From the NCBI GenBank assembly GCA_947179485.1, contig OX359248.1:44092847-44156846 (forward strand): DNA of 64,000 nucleotides, in the 5' to 3' direction. This DNA is from Allacma fusca (lineage: Eukaryota; Arthropoda; Collembola; Symphypleona; Sminthuridae). The position numbers were made by a program, and so were the translations under genes. The notes below the pieces were generated by a model. The model did not search any database, was not told where the DNA came from, and saw only the letters and a list, made by a program, of their open reading frames with translations. Within the stretch, counting starts at the first letter, position 1, and each line of letters begins with the position of its first letter. Shown here piece after piece: positions 33,432-45,321 of this stretch.

Positions 33432-36274
33432 TTGCAGTTAAGTAAGTTTAGCTTGCAGTTAAGAAAGTTTAGCTTGCAGTTAAGTTGAGCTTGCAGTTAA
33501 GAAAGTTTAGCTTGCAGTTAAGAAAAATTAGCTTGCAGTTAAGAAAGTTTAGCTTGCAGTTAAGTTTAGCTCCTAGTTAAGAAAGTTTAGCTTGCAGTTA
33601 AGAAAGTTTAGCTTGCAGTTAAGAAAGTTTAGCTTGCAGTTAAGTTTAGCTTGCAGTTAAGTTTAGCTTGCAGTTAAGAAATTTTAGCTTGCAGTTAAGA
33701 AAATTTAGCTTGCAGTTAAGAAAGTTTAGCTTGCAGTTAAGAAAGTTTAGCTTTCAGTTAAGAAAGTTTAGCTTGCAGTTAGGAAAGTTTAGCTTACAGT
33801 TTAGTTTAGCTTGCAGTTAAGAAAGTTTAGCTTGCAGTTAAGAAAGTTTAGCTTGCAGTTAAGAAAGTTTAGCTTGCAGTTAAGAAAGTTTAGCTTGCAG
33901 ATAAGAAAGTCTAGCTTGCAGTTAAGGAAGTTTAGCTTGCAGTTAAGAAAGTTTAGCTTGCAGTTAGGAAAGTATAGCTTGCAGTAAAGAAAGTTTAGCT
34001 TGCAGTTAAGAAAGTTTAGCTTGCAGTTAAGAGAGTTTAGCTTGCAGATAAGAAAGTCTAGCTTGCAGTTAAGGAAGTTTAGCTTGCAGTTAGGTTTTGC
34101 TTGCAGTTAAGAAAGTTTAGCTTGCAGTTAAGTTTATCTTGCAGTTAAGAAAGTTTAGCTTGCAGTTAAGAAAGTTTAGCTTGCAGTTAAAAAAGTTTAG
34201 CTTGCAGTTAAGAAAGTTTAGCTTGCCGTTAAGAAGGTTTAGCTTGCAGTTAAGAAAGTTTAGCTTGCAGTTAAGAAAGTTTAGCTTGCAGTTAAGAAAG
34301 TTTAGCTTGCAGTTAAGTTGAGCTTGCAGTTAAGAAAGTTTAGCTTGCAGTTAAGAAAAATTAGCTTGCAGTTAAGAAAGTTTAGCATGCAGTTAAGAAA
34401 GTTTAGCTTGCAGTTAAGAAAGTTTAGCTTGCAGTTAAGAAAGTTTAGCTTGCAGTTAAGAAAGTTTAGCTTGCAGATTAGAAAGTTTAGCTTGCAGTTA
34501 AGAAAGTTTAGATTGCAGATAAGAAAGTTTAGCTTGCCGTTAAGAAAGTTTGGCTTGCAGTTAAGTAGGTTTAGCTTGCAGTTAAGAAAGTTTAGCTTAC
34601 AGTTAAGAAAGTTTAGCTTGCAGTTAAGAAAGTTTAGCTTGCAGTTAAGAAAGTTTAGCTTGCAGATAAGAAAGTCAAGCTTGCAGTTAAGGAAGTTTAG
34701 CTTGCAGTTAGGTTTAGCTTGCAGTTAAGTTTAGCTTGCAGTTAAGAAAGTTTAGCTTGCAGTTAGGAAAGTTTAGCTTGCAGAAAAGAAAGTTTAGCTT
34801 GCAGTTAAGAAAGTTTAGCTTGCAGTTAAGAAAGTTCAGCTTGCAGTTAAGAAAGTTTAGCTTGCAGATAAGAAAGTTTAGCTTGCAGTTAAGAAAGTTT
34901 AGATTGCAGCTAAGAAAGTTTAGCTTGCCGTTAAGAAAGTTTAGCTTGCAGTTAAGTAAGTTTAGCTTGCAGTTAAGAAAGTTTAGCTTGCAGTTAAGTT
35001 GAGCTTGCAGTTAAGAAAGTTTAGCTTGCAGTTAAGAAAAATTAGCTTGCAGTTAAGAACGTTTAGCTTGCAGTTAAGTTTAGCTCCTAGTTAAGAAAGT
35101 TTAGCTTGCAGTTAAGAAAGTTTAGCTTGCAGTTAAGTTTAGCTTGCAGTTAAGAAAGTTTAGCTTGCAGTTAAGAAAGTTTAGCTTGCAGTTAAGAAAG
35201 TTTAGCTTGCAGTTAAGAAAGTTTAGCTTGCAGTTAAGTTTAGCTTGCAGTTAAGAAAGTTTAGCTTGCAGTTAAGAAAGTTTAGCTTGCAGTTAAGAAA
35301 GTTTAGCTTGCAGTTAAGAAAGTTTAGCTTGCAGTTAAGAAAGTTTAGCTTGCAGTTAAGAAAGTTTAGCTTGCAGTTAAGAAAGTTTAGCTTGCAGTTA
35401 AGAAAGTTTAGCTTTCAGTTAAGAAAGTTTAGCTTGCAGTTAAGAAAGTTTAGCTTGCAGTTAAGAAAGTTTAGCTTGCAGTTAAGTTGAGCTTGCAGTT
35501 AAGAAAGTTTAGCTTGCAGTTAAGAAAGTTTAGCTTGCAGTTAAGAAAGTTTAGCATGCAGTTAAGAAAGTTTAGCTTGCAGTTAAGAAAGTTTAGCTTG
35601 CAGTTAAGAAAGTTTAGCTTGCAGATAAGAAAGTTTAGCTTGCAGTTAAGAAAGTTTAGATTGCAGCTAAGAAAGTTTAGCTTGCCGTTAAGAAAGTTTG
35701 GCTTGCAGTTAAGTAGGTTTAGCTTGCAGTTAAGAAAGTTTAGCTTACAGTTAAGAAAGTTTAGCTTGCAGTTAAGAAAGTTTAGCTTGCAGTTAAGAAA
35801 GTTTAGCTTGCAGTTAAGAAAGTTTAGCTTGCAGTTAAGTTGAGCTTGCAGTTAAGAAAGTTTAGCTTGCAGTTAAGAAAAAATAGCTTGCAGTTAGGAA
35901 AGTTTAGCTTGCAGTAAAGAAAGTTTAGCTTGCAGTTAAGAAAGTTTAGCTTGCAGTTAAGAAAGTTTAGCTTGCAGATAAGAAAGTCTAGCTTGCAGTT
36001 AAGGAAGTTGAGCTTGCAGTTAGGTTTAGCTTGCAGTTAAGTTTAGCTTGCAGTTAAGAAAGTTTAGCTTGCAGTTAAGAAAATTTAGCTTGCAGTTAGG
36101 AAAGTTTAGCTTACAGTTTAGTTTAGCTTGCAGTTAAGAAAGTTTAGCTTGCAGTTAAGAAAGTTTAGCTTGCAGTTAAGAAAGTTTAGCTTGCAGATAA
36201 GAAAGTTTAGCTTGCAGTTAAGAAAGTTTAGATTGCAGCTAAGAAAGTTTAGCTTGCCGTTAAGAAAGTTTAGC
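33432..36274. repeat. Domain IV higher-order repeat, copy 1 (2,843 bp)
   Basis: It is anchored on the TTAAGTAAG unit (AGTAAG at 33,441), which recurs at 36,284. Characteristic units are TTGCCG (CAG to CCG), AGCTTTCAG, AGCATGC (an SphI site), TTAAGTAGG, GATTAGAAAG, GCAGAAAAG, AAAGTTCAGC, GAACG and CTCCTAG. Nested inside is a shorter self-similar segment: the AGCATGC to TTAAGTAGG string occurs twice (about 34,386-34,570 and 35,554-35,710). Confidence 0.85.
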
Positions 36275-39200
36275 TTGCAGTTAAGTAAGTTTAGCTTGCA
36301 GTTAAGAAAGTTTAGCTTGCAGTTAAGTTGAGCTTGCAGTTAAGAAAGTTTAGCTTGCAGTTAAGAAAAATTAGCTTGCAGTTAAGAAAGTTTAGCTTGC
36401 AGTTAAGTTTAGCTCCTAGTTAAGAAAGTTTAGCTTGCAGTTAAGAAAGTTTAGCTTGCAGTTAAGAAAGTTTAGCTTGCAGTTAAGTTTAGCTTGCAGT
36501 TAAGTTTAGCTTGCAGTTAAGAAATTTTAGCTTGCAGTTAAGAAAATTTAGCTTGCAGTTAAGAAAGTTTAGCTTGCAGTTAAGAAAGTTTAGCTTTCAG
36601 TTAAGAAAGTTTAGCTTGCAGTTAGGAAAGTTTAGCTTACAGTTTAGTTTAGCTTGCAGTTAAGAAAGTTTAGCTTGCAGTTAAGAAAGTTTAGCTTGCA
36701 GTTAAGAAAGTTTAGCTTGCAGTTAAGAAAGTTTAGCTTGCAGATAAGAAAGTCTAGCTTGCAGTTAAGGAAGTTTAGCTTGCAGTTAAGAAAGTTTAGC
36801 TTGCAGTTAGGAAAGTATAGCTTGCAGTAAAGAAAGTTTAGCTTGCAGTTAAGAAAGTTTAGCTTGCAGTTAAGAGAGTTTAGCTTGCAGATAAGAAAGT
36901 CTAGCTTGCAGTTAAGGAAGTTTAGCTTGCAGTTAGGTTTTGCTTGCAGTTAAGAAAGTTTAGCTTGCAGTTAAGTTTATCTTGCAGTTAAGAAAGTTTA
37001 GCTTGCAGTTAAGAAAGTTTAGCTTGCAGTTAAAAAAGTTTAGCTTGCAGTTAAGAAAGTTTAGCTTGCCGTTAAGAAGGTTTAGCTTGCAGTTAAGAAA
37101 GTTTAGCTTGCAGTTAAGAAAGTTTAGCTTGCAGTTAAGAAAGTTTAGCTTGCAGTTAAGTTGAGCTTGCAGTTAAGAAAGTTTAGCTTGCAGTTAAGAA
37201 AAATTAGCTTGCAGTTAAGAAAGTTTAGCATGCAGTTAAGAAAGTTTAGCTTGCAGTTAAGAAAGTTTAGCTTGCAGTTAAGAAAGTTTAGCTTGCAGAT
37301 TAGAAAGTTTAGCTTGCAGTTAAGAAAGTTTAGATTGCAGATAAGAAAGTTTAGCTTGCCGTTAAGAAAGTTTGGCTTGCAGTTAAGTAGGTTTAGCTTG
37401 CAGTTAAGAAAGTTTAGCTTACAGTTAAGAAAGTTTAGCTTGCAGTTAAGAAAGTTTAGCTTGCAGTTAAGAAAGTTTAGCTTGCAGATAAGAAAGTCAA
37501 GCTTGCAGTTAAGGAAGTTTAGCTTGCAGTTAGGTTTAGCTTGCAGTTAAGTTTAGCTTGCAGTTAAGAAAGTTTAGCTTGCAGTTAGGAAAGTTTAGCT
37601 TGCAGAAAAGAAAGTTTAGCTTGCAGTTAAGAAAGTTTAGCTTGCAGTTAAGAAAGTTCAGCTTGCAGTTAAGAAAGTTTAGCTTGCAGATAAGAAAGTT
37701 TAGCTTGCAGTTAAGAAAGTTTAGATTGCAGCTAAGAAAGTTTAGCTTGCCGTTAAGAAAGTTTAGCTTGCAGTTAAGTAAGTTTAGCTTGCAGTTAAGA
37801 AAGTTTAGCTTGCAGTTAAGTTGAGCTTGCAGTTAAGAAAGTTTAGCTTGCAGTTAAGAAAAATTAGCTTGCAGTTAAGAACGTTTAGCTTGCAGTTAAG
37901 TTTAGCTCCTAGTTAAGAAAGTTTAGCTTGCAGTTAAGAAAGTTTAGCTTGCAGTTAAGTTTAGCTTGCAGTTAAGAAAGTTTAGCTTGCAGTTAAGAAA
38001 GTTTAGCTTGCAGTTAAGAAAGTTTAGCTTGCAGTTAAGAAAGTTTAGCTTGCAGTTAAGTTTAGCTTGCAGTTAAGAAAGTTTAGCTTGCAGTTAAGAA
38101 AGTTTAGCTTGCAGTTAAGAAAGTTTAGCTTGCAGTTAAGAAAGTTTAGCTTGCAGTTAAGAAAGTTTAGCTTGCAGTTAAGAAAGTTTAGCTTGCAGTT
38201 AAGAAAGTTTAGCTTGCAGTTAAGAAAGTTTAGCTTTCAGTTAAGAAAGTTTAGCTTGCAGTTAAGAAAGTTTAGCTTGCAGTTAAGAAAGTTTAGCTTG
38301 CAGTTAAGTTGAGCTTGCAGTTAAGAAAGTTTAGCTTGCAGTTAAGAAAGTTTAGCTTGCAGTTAAGAAAGTTTAGCATGCAGTTAAGAAAGTTTAGCTT
38401 GCAGTTAAGAAAGTTTAGCTTGCAGTTAAGAAAGTTTAGCTTGCAGATAAGAAAGTTTAGCTTGCAGTTAAGAAAGTTTAGATTGCAGCTAAGAAAGTTT
38501 AGCTTGCCGTTAAGAAAGTTTAGCTTGCAGTTAAGAAAGTTTAGCTTGCAGATAAGAAAGTCAAGCTTGCAGTTAAGGAAGTTTAGCTTGCAGTTAGGTT
38601 TAGCTTGCAGTTAAGTTTAGCTTGCAGTTAAGAAAGTTTAGCTTGCAGTTAGGAAAGTTTAGCTTGCAGTAAAGAAAGTTTAGCTTGCAGTTAAGAAAGT
38701 TTAGCTTGCAGTTAAGAAAGTTTAGCTTGCAGTTAAGAAAGTTTAGCTTGCAGTTAAGAAAGTTTAGATTGCAGCTAAGAAAGTTTAGCTTGCCGTTAAG
38801 AAAGTTTAGCTTGCAGTTAAGTAAGTTTAGCTTGCAGTTAAGAAAGTTTAGCTTGCAGTTAAGTTGAGCTTGCAGTTAAGAAAGTTTAGCTTGCAGTTAA
38901 GAAAAATTAGCTTGCAGTTAAGAACGTTTAGCTTGCAGTTAAGTTTAGCTCCTAGTTAAGAAAGTTTAGCTTGCAGTTAAGAAAGTTTAGCTTGCAGTTA
39001 AGAAAGTTTAGCTTGCAGTTAAGTTTAGCTTGCAGTTAAGAAAGTTTAGCTTGCAGTTAAGAAAGTTTAGCTTGCAGTTAAGAAAGTTTAGCTTGCAGTT
39101 AAGAAAGTTTAGCTTGCAGTTAAGAAAGTTTAGCTTGCAGTTAAGAAAGTTTAGCTTGCAGTTAAGAAAGTTTAGCTTGCAGTTAAGAAAGTTTAGCTTT

Positions 39201-39298
39201 CAGTTAAGAAAGTTTAGCTTGCAGTTAGGAAAGTTTAGCTTACAGTTAAGAAAGTTTAGCTTGCAGTTAAGTTGAGCTTGCAGTTAAGAAAGTTTAGC
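36275..39298. repeat. Domain IV higher-order repeat, copy 2 (3,024 bp)
   Basis: It repeats copy 1 at offsets of 2,843 and then 2,822 bp (one unit fewer near 37,260). The right end differs: a segment of about 960 bp containing the TTTCAG and long ordinary-unit run (from 38,067) is duplicated again from 39,030. The copy is therefore longer than copy 1 by an internal partial duplication, and one TTAAGTAGG-containing stretch is missing near 38,500. Confidence 0.82.
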
Positions 39299-42200
39299 TT
39301 GCAGTTAAGTAAGTTTAGCTTGCAGTTAAGAAAGTTTAGCTTGCAGTTAAGTTGAGCTTGCAGTTAAGAAAGTTTAGCTTGCAGTTAAGAAAAATTAGCT
39401 TGCAGTTAAGAAAGTTTAGCTTGCAGTTAAGTTTAGCTCCTAGTTAAGAAAGTTTAGCTTGCAGTTAAGAAAGTTTAGCTTGCAGTTAAGAAAGTTTAGC
39501 TTGCAGTTAAGTTTAGCTTGCAGTTAAGTTTAGCTTGCAGTTAAGAAATTTTAGCTTGCAGTTAAGAAAATTTAGCTTGCAGTTAAGAAAGTTTAGCTTG
39601 CAGTTAAGAAAGTTTAGCTTTCAGTTAAGAAAGTTTAGCTTGCAGTTAGGAAAGTTTAGCTTACAGTTTAGTTTAGCTTGCAGTTAAGAAAGTTTAGCTT
39701 GCAGTTAAGAAAGTTTAGCTTGCAGTTAAGAAAGTTTAGCTTGCAGTTAAGAAAGTTTAGCTTGCAGATAAGAAAGTCTAGCTTGCAGTTAAGGAAGTTT
39801 AGCTTGCAGTTAAGAAAGTTTAGCTTGCAGTTAGGAAAGTATAGCTTGCAGTAAAGAAAGTTTAGCTTGCAGTTAAGAAAGTTTAGCTTGCAGTTAAGAG
39901 AGTTTAGCTTGCAGATAAGAAAGTCTAGCTTGCAGTTAAGGAAGTTTAGCTTGCAGTTAGGTTTTGCTTGCAGTTAAGAAAGTTTAGCTTGCAGTTAAGT
40001 TTATCTTGCAGTTAAGAAAGTTTAGCTTGCAGTTAAGAAAGTTTAGCTTGCAGTTAAAAAAGTTTAGCTTGCAGTTAAGAAAGTTTAGCTTGCCGTTAAG
40101 AAGGTTTAGCTTGCAGTTAAGAAAGTTTAGCTTGCAGTTAAGAAAGTTTAGCTTGCAGTTAAGAAAGTTTAGCTTGCAGTTAAGTTTAGCTTGCAGTTAA
40201 GAAAGTTTAGCTTGCAGTTAAGAAAAATTAGCTTGCAGTTAAGAAAGTTTAGCATGCAGTTAAGAAAGTTTAGCTTGCAGTTAAGAAAGTTTAGCTTGCA
40301 GTTAAGAAAGTTTAGCTTGCAGATTAGAAAGTTTAGCTTGCAGTTAAGAAAGTTTAGATTGCAGATAAGAAAGTTTAGCTTGCCGTTAAGAAAGTTTGGC
40401 TTGCAGTTAAGTAGGTTTAGCTTGCAGTTTAGAAAGTTTAGCTTACAGTTAAGAAAGTTTAGCTTGCAGTTAAGAAAGTTTAGCTTGCAGTTAAGAAAGT
40501 TTAGCTTGCAGATAAGAAAGTCAAGCTTGCAGTTAAGGAAGTTTAGCTTGCAGTTAGGTTTAGCTTGCAGTTAAGTTTAGCTTGCAGTTAAGAAAGTTTA
40601 GCTTGCAGTTAGGAAAGTTTAGCTTGCAGAAAAGAAAGTTTAGCTTGCAGTTAAGAAAGTTTAGCTTGCAGTTAAGAAAGTTCAGCTTGCAGTTAAGAAA
40701 GTTTAGCTTGCAGATAAGAAAGTTTAGCTTGCAGTTAAGAAAGTTTAGATTGCAGCTAAGAAAGTTTAGCTTGCCGTTAAGAAAGTTTAGCTTGCAGTTA
40801 AGTAAGTTTAGCTTGCAGTTAAGAAAGTTTAGCTTGCAGTTAAGTTGAGCTTGCAGTTAAGAAAGTTTAGCTTGCAGTTAAGAAAAATTAGCTTGCAGTT
40901 AAGAACGTTTAGCTTGCAGTTAAGTTTAGCTCCTAGTTAAGAAAGTTTAGCTTGCAGTTAAGAAAGTTTAGCTTGCAGTTAAGTTTAGCTTGCAGTTAAG
41001 AAAGTTTAGCTTGCAGTTAAGAAAGTTTAGCTTGCAGTTAAGAAAGTTTAGCTTGCAGTTAAGAAAGTTTAGCTTGCAGTTAAGTTTAGCTTGCAGTTAA
41101 GAAAGTTTAGCTTGCAGTTAAGAAAGTTTAGCTTGCAGTTAAGAAAGTTTAGCTTGCAGTTAAGAAAGTTTAGCTTGCAGTTAAGAAAGTTTAGCTTGCA
41201 GTTAAGAAAGTTTAGCTTGCAGTTAAGAAAGTTTAGCTTGCAGTTAAGAAAGTTTAGCTTGCAGTTAAGAAAGTTTAGCTTTCAGTTAAGAAAGTTTAGC
41301 TTGCAGTTAAGAAAGTTTAGCTTGCAGTTAAGAAAGTTTAGCTTGCAGTTAAGTTGAGCTTGCAGTTAAGAAAGTTTAGCTTGCAGTTAAGAAAGTTTAG
41401 CTTGCAGTTAAGAAAGTTTAGCATGCAGTTAAGAAAGTTTAGCTTGCAGTTAAGAAAGTTTAGCTTGCAGTTAAGAAAGTTTAGCTTGCAGATAAGAAAG
41501 TTTAGCTTGCAGTTAAGAAAGTTTAGATTGCAGCTAAGAAAGTTTAGCTTGCCGTTAAGAAAGTTTAGCTTGCAGTTAAGAAAGTTTAGCTTGCAGATAA
41601 GAAAGTCAAGCTTGCAGTTAAGGAAGTTTAGCTTGCAGTTAGGTTTAGCTTGCAGTTAAGTTTAGCTTGCAGTTAAGAAAGTTTAGCTTGCAGTTAGGAA
41701 AGTTTAGCTTGCAGTAAAGAAAGTTTAGCTTGCAGTTAAGAAAGTTTAGCTTGCAGTTAAGAAAGTTTAGCTTGCAGTTAAGAAAGTTTAGCTTGCAGTT
41801 AAGAAAGTTTAGATTGCAGCTAAGAAAGTTTAGCTTGCCGTTAAGAAAGTTTAGCTTGCAGTTAAGTAAGTTTAGCTTGCAGTTAAGAAAGTTTAGCTTG
41901 CAGTTAAGTTGAGCTTGCAGTTAAGAAAGTTTAGCTTGCAGTTAAGAAAAATTAGCTTGCAGTTAAGAACGTTTAGCTTGCAGTTAAGTTTAGCTCCTAG
42001 TTAAGAAAGTTTAGCTTGCAGTTAAGAAAGTTTAGCTTGCAGTTAAGAAAGTTTAGCTTGCAGTTAAGTTTAGCTTGCAGTTAAGAAAGTTTAGCTTGCA
42101 GTTAAGAAAGTTTAGCTTGCAGTTAAGAAAGTTTAGCTTGCAGTTAAGAAAGTTTAGCTTGCAGTTAAGAAAGTTTAGCTTGCAGTTAAGAAAGTTTAGC

Positions 42201-42343
42201 TTGCAGTTAAGAAAGTTTAGCTTTCAGTTAAGAAAGTTTAGCTTGCAGTTAGGAAAGTTTAGCTTACAGTTAAGAAAGTTTAGCTTGCAGTTAAGTTGAG
42301 CTTGCAGTTAAGAAAGTTTAGCTTGCAGTTAAGAAAGTTTAGC
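39299..42343. repeat. Domain IV higher-order repeat, copy 3 (about 3,045 bp)
   Basis: It matches copy 2 at an offset of 3,024 bp (AGTAAG at 39,308), rising to 3,045 bp after one gained unit near 41,250. It carries the same TTTCAG, TTATCTTGCAG, TTGCCG, AGCATGC, GATTAG, GAAAAG, TTCAGC, GAACG and CTCCTAG units. A point change of TTAAGAAAG to TTTAGAAAG near 40,430 and AAGTTTAGC in place of AAGTTGAGC near 40,184 distinguish it. Confidence 0.82.
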
Positions 42344-43265
42344 TTGCAGTTAAGAAAGTTTAGCTTGCAGTTAAGAAAGTTTAGCTTGCAGTTAAGAAAA
42401 ATTAGCTTGCAGTTAGGAAAGTTTAGCTTGCAGTTAAGAAAAATTAGCTTGCAGTTAAGAAAGTTTAGCATGCAGTTAAGAAAGTTTAGCTTGCAGTTAA
42501 GAAAGTTTAGCTTGCAGTTAAGAAAGTTTAGCTTGCAGATAAGAAAGTTTAGCTTGCAGTTAAGAAAGTTTAGATTGCAGCTAAGAAAGTTTAGCTTGCC
42601 GTTAAGAAAGTTTGGCTTGCAGTTAAGTAAGTTTAGCTTGCAGTTAAGAAAGTTTAGCTTACAGTTAAGAAAGTTTAGCTTGCAGTTAAGAAAGTTTAGC
42701 TTGCAGATAAGAAAGTCAAGCTTGCAGTTAAGGAAGTTTAGCTTGCAGTTAGGTTTAGCTTGCAGTTAAGTTTAGCTTGCAGTTAAGAAAGTTTAGCTTG
42801 CAGTTAGGAAAGTTTAGCTTGCAGTAAAGAAAGTTTAGCTTGCAGTTAAGAAAGTTTAGCTTGCAGTTAAGAAAGTTTAGCTTGCAGTTAAGAAAGTTTA
42901 GCTTGCAGATAAGAAAGTTTAGCTTGCAGTTAAGAAAGTTTAGATTGCAGCTAAGAAAGTTTAGCTTGCCGTTAAGAAAGTTTGGCTTGCAGTTAAGTAA
43001 GTTTAGCTTGCAGTTAAGAAAGTTTAGCTTGCAGTTAAGTTGAGCTTGCAGTTAAGAAAGTTTAGCTTGCAGTTAAGCAAAAATTAGCTTGCAGTTAAGA
43101 AAGTTTAGCTTGCAGTTAAGTTTAGCTCCTAGTTAAGAAAGTTTAGCTTGCAGTTAAGAAAGTTTAGCTTGCAGTTAAGTTTAGCTTGCAGTTAAGAAAG
43201 TTTAGCTTGCAGTTAAGAAAGTTTAGCTTGCAGTTAAGAAAGTTTAGCTTGCAGTTAAGTTTAGC
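42344..43265. repeat. Partial domain IV copy
   Basis: A shortened variant of the domain IV string: AAAAATTAGC units, AGCATGC (about 42,469), TTGCCG twice (about 42,597 and 42,967), TTTGGC, TTAAGTAAG and CTCCTAG. The two TTGCCG-bearing halves are about 370 bp apart and resemble each other. The block links the 3-kb HOR to the 719/1,337-bp repeats. Confidence 0.7.
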
Positions 43266-43984
43266 TTGCAGTTAAGAAAGTTTAGCTTGCAGTTAAGAAA
43301 GTTTAGCTTGCAGTTAAGAAAGTTTAGCTTGCAGTTAAGAAAGTTTAGCTTGCAGTTAAGAAAGTTTAGCTTGCAGTTAAGAAAGTTTAGCTTGCAGTTA
43401 AGAAAGTTTAGCTTTCAGTTAAGAAAGTTTAGCTTGCAGTTAGGAAAGTTTAGCTTACAGTTTAGTTTAGCTTGCAGTTAAGAAAGTTTAGCTTGCAGTT
43501 AAGGAAGTTTAGCTTGCAGTTAAGAAAGTTTAGCTTGCAGTTAAGAAAGTTTAGCTTGCAGTTAAGAAAGTTTAGCTTGCAGTTAAGAAAGTTTAGCTTG
43601 CAGATAAGAAAGTCTAGCTTGCAGTTAAGGAAGTTTAGCTTGCAGTTAAGAAAGTTTAGCTTGCAGATAAGAAAGTCTAGCTTGCAGTTAAGTAAGTTTA
43701 GCTCACAGTTAAGAAAGTTTAGCTTGCAGTTAAGTTGAGCTTGCAGTTAAGAAAGTTTAGCTTGCAGTTAAGAAAAATTAGCTTGCAGTTAAGAGAGTTT
43801 AGCTTGCAGTTAGGTTTAGCTTGCAGTTAAGAAAGTTTAGCTTGCAGTTAAGAAAAATTAGCTTGCAGTTAAGAAAAATTAGCTTGCAGTTAGGAAAGTT
43901 TAGCTTGCAGTAAAGAAAGTTTAGCTTGCAGTTAAGAAAGTTTAGCTTGCAGTTAAGAAAGTTTAGCTTGCAGTTAAGTTTAGC
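43266..43984. repeat. 719-bp repeat, copy 1
   Basis: A run of ordinary units is followed by TTTCAG, TTACAGTTTAG, two GATAAGAAAGTC units, a TTAAGTAAGTTTAGCTCACAG unit, AAGTTGAGC, AAGAGAG and AAAAATTAGC units. The whole string recurs from 43,985. Confidence 0.8.
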
Positions 43985-45321
43985 TTGCAGTTAAGAAAGT
44001 TTAGCTTGCAGTTAAGAAAGTTTAGCTTGCAGTTAAGAAAGTTTAGCTTGCAGTTAAGAAAGTTTAGCTTGCAGTTAAGAAAGTTTAGCTTGCAGTTAAG
44101 AAAGTTTAGCTTGCAGTTAAGAAAGTTTAGCTTTCAGTTAAGAAAGTTTAGCTTGCAGTTAGGAAAGTTTAGCTTACAGTTTAGTTTAGCTTGCAGTTAA
44201 GAAAGTTTAGCTTGCAGTTAAGGAAGTTTAGCTTGCAGTTAAGAAAGTTTAGCTTGCAGTTAAGAAAGTTTAGCTTGCAGTTAAGAAAGTTTAGCTTGCA
44301 GTTAAGAAAGTTTAGCTTGCAGATAAGAAAGTCTAGCTTGCAGTTAAGGAAGTTTAGCTTGTAGTTAAGAAAGTTTAGCTTGCAGATAAGAAAGTCTAGC
44401 TTGCAGTTAAGTAAGTTTAGCTCACAGTTAAGAAAGTTTAGCTTGCAGTTAAGTTGAGCTTGCAGTTAAGAAAGTTTAGCTTGCAGTTAAGAAAAATTAG
44501 CTTGCAGTTAAGAGAGTTTAGCTTGCAGTTAGGTTTAGCTTGCAGTTAAGAAAGTTTAGCTTGCAGTTAAGAAAAATTAGCTTGCAGTTAAGAAAAATTA
44601 GCTTGCAGTTAGGAAAGTTTAGCTTGCAGTAAAGAAAGTTTAGCTTGCAGTTAAGAAAGTTTAGCTTGCAGTTAAGAAAGTTTAGCTTGCAGTTAAGAAA
44701 GTTTAGCTTTCAGTTAAGAAAGTTTAGCTTGCAGATAAGAAAGTCTAGCTTGCAGTAAAGAAAGTTTAGCTTGCAGTTAAGAAAGTTTAGCTTGCAGTTA
44801 AGAAATGTTAGCTTGCAGATAAGAAAGTCTAGCTTGCAGTTAAGGAAGTTTAGCTTGCAGTTAGGTTTAGCTTGCAGTTAAGAAAGTTTAGCTTGCAGTT
44901 AAGAAAGTTTAGCTTGCAGTTAAGAAAGTTTAGCTTGCAGATAAGAAAGTCTAGCTTGCAGTTAAGGAAGTTTAGCTTGCAGTTAAGAAAGTTTAGCTTG
45001 CAGATAAGAAAGTCTAGCTTGCAGTTAAGTAAGTTTAGCTCACAGTTAAGAAAGTTTAGCTTGCAGTTAAGTTGAGCTTGCAGTTAAGAAAGTTTAGCTT
45101 GCAGTTAAGAAAAATTAGCTTGCAGTTAAGAGAGTTTAGCTTGCAGTTAGGTTTAGCTTGCAGTTAAGAAAGTTTAGCTTGCAGTTAAGAAAAATTAGCT
45201 TGCAGTTAAGAAAAATTAGCTTGCAGTTAGGAAAGTTTAGCTTGCAGTAAAGAAAGTTTAGCTTGCAGTTAAGAAAGTTTAGCTTGCAGTTAAGAAAGTT
45301 TAGCTTGCAGTTAAGTTTAGC
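43985..45321. repeat. 719-bp repeat expanded to 1,337 bp
   Basis: It repeats the 719-bp string almost exactly (one TTGTAG for TTGCAG near 44,361). It then adds 618 bp, in which a TTTCAG, GATAAG, AAATGTTAGC stretch leads into a second copy of the GATAAG, CTCACAG, AAGTTGAGC, AAGAGAG string. It is therefore a nested repeat. Confidence 0.8.

Noticed and set aside
34318..34728. 136-codon LRKFSLQ frame, and similar frames near 14,527-14,910, 37,161-37,550 and 40,191-40,574
   Set aside because: These are periodic by-products. Corresponding frames in HOR copies end at the same 17-bp units, and HOR lengths such as 1,942, 1,400 and 2,843 are not multiples of three, so frame is not under selection.
42296..42769. 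157-codon open frame on the + strand (SLQLRKF repeats), the longest in the window
   Set aside because: It is the satellite read in its one open frame. It starts at TTG rather than ATG, has no ribosome or promoter context, ends as soon as a 17-bp unit shifts the frame, and its neighbours in other HOR copies have different lengths.
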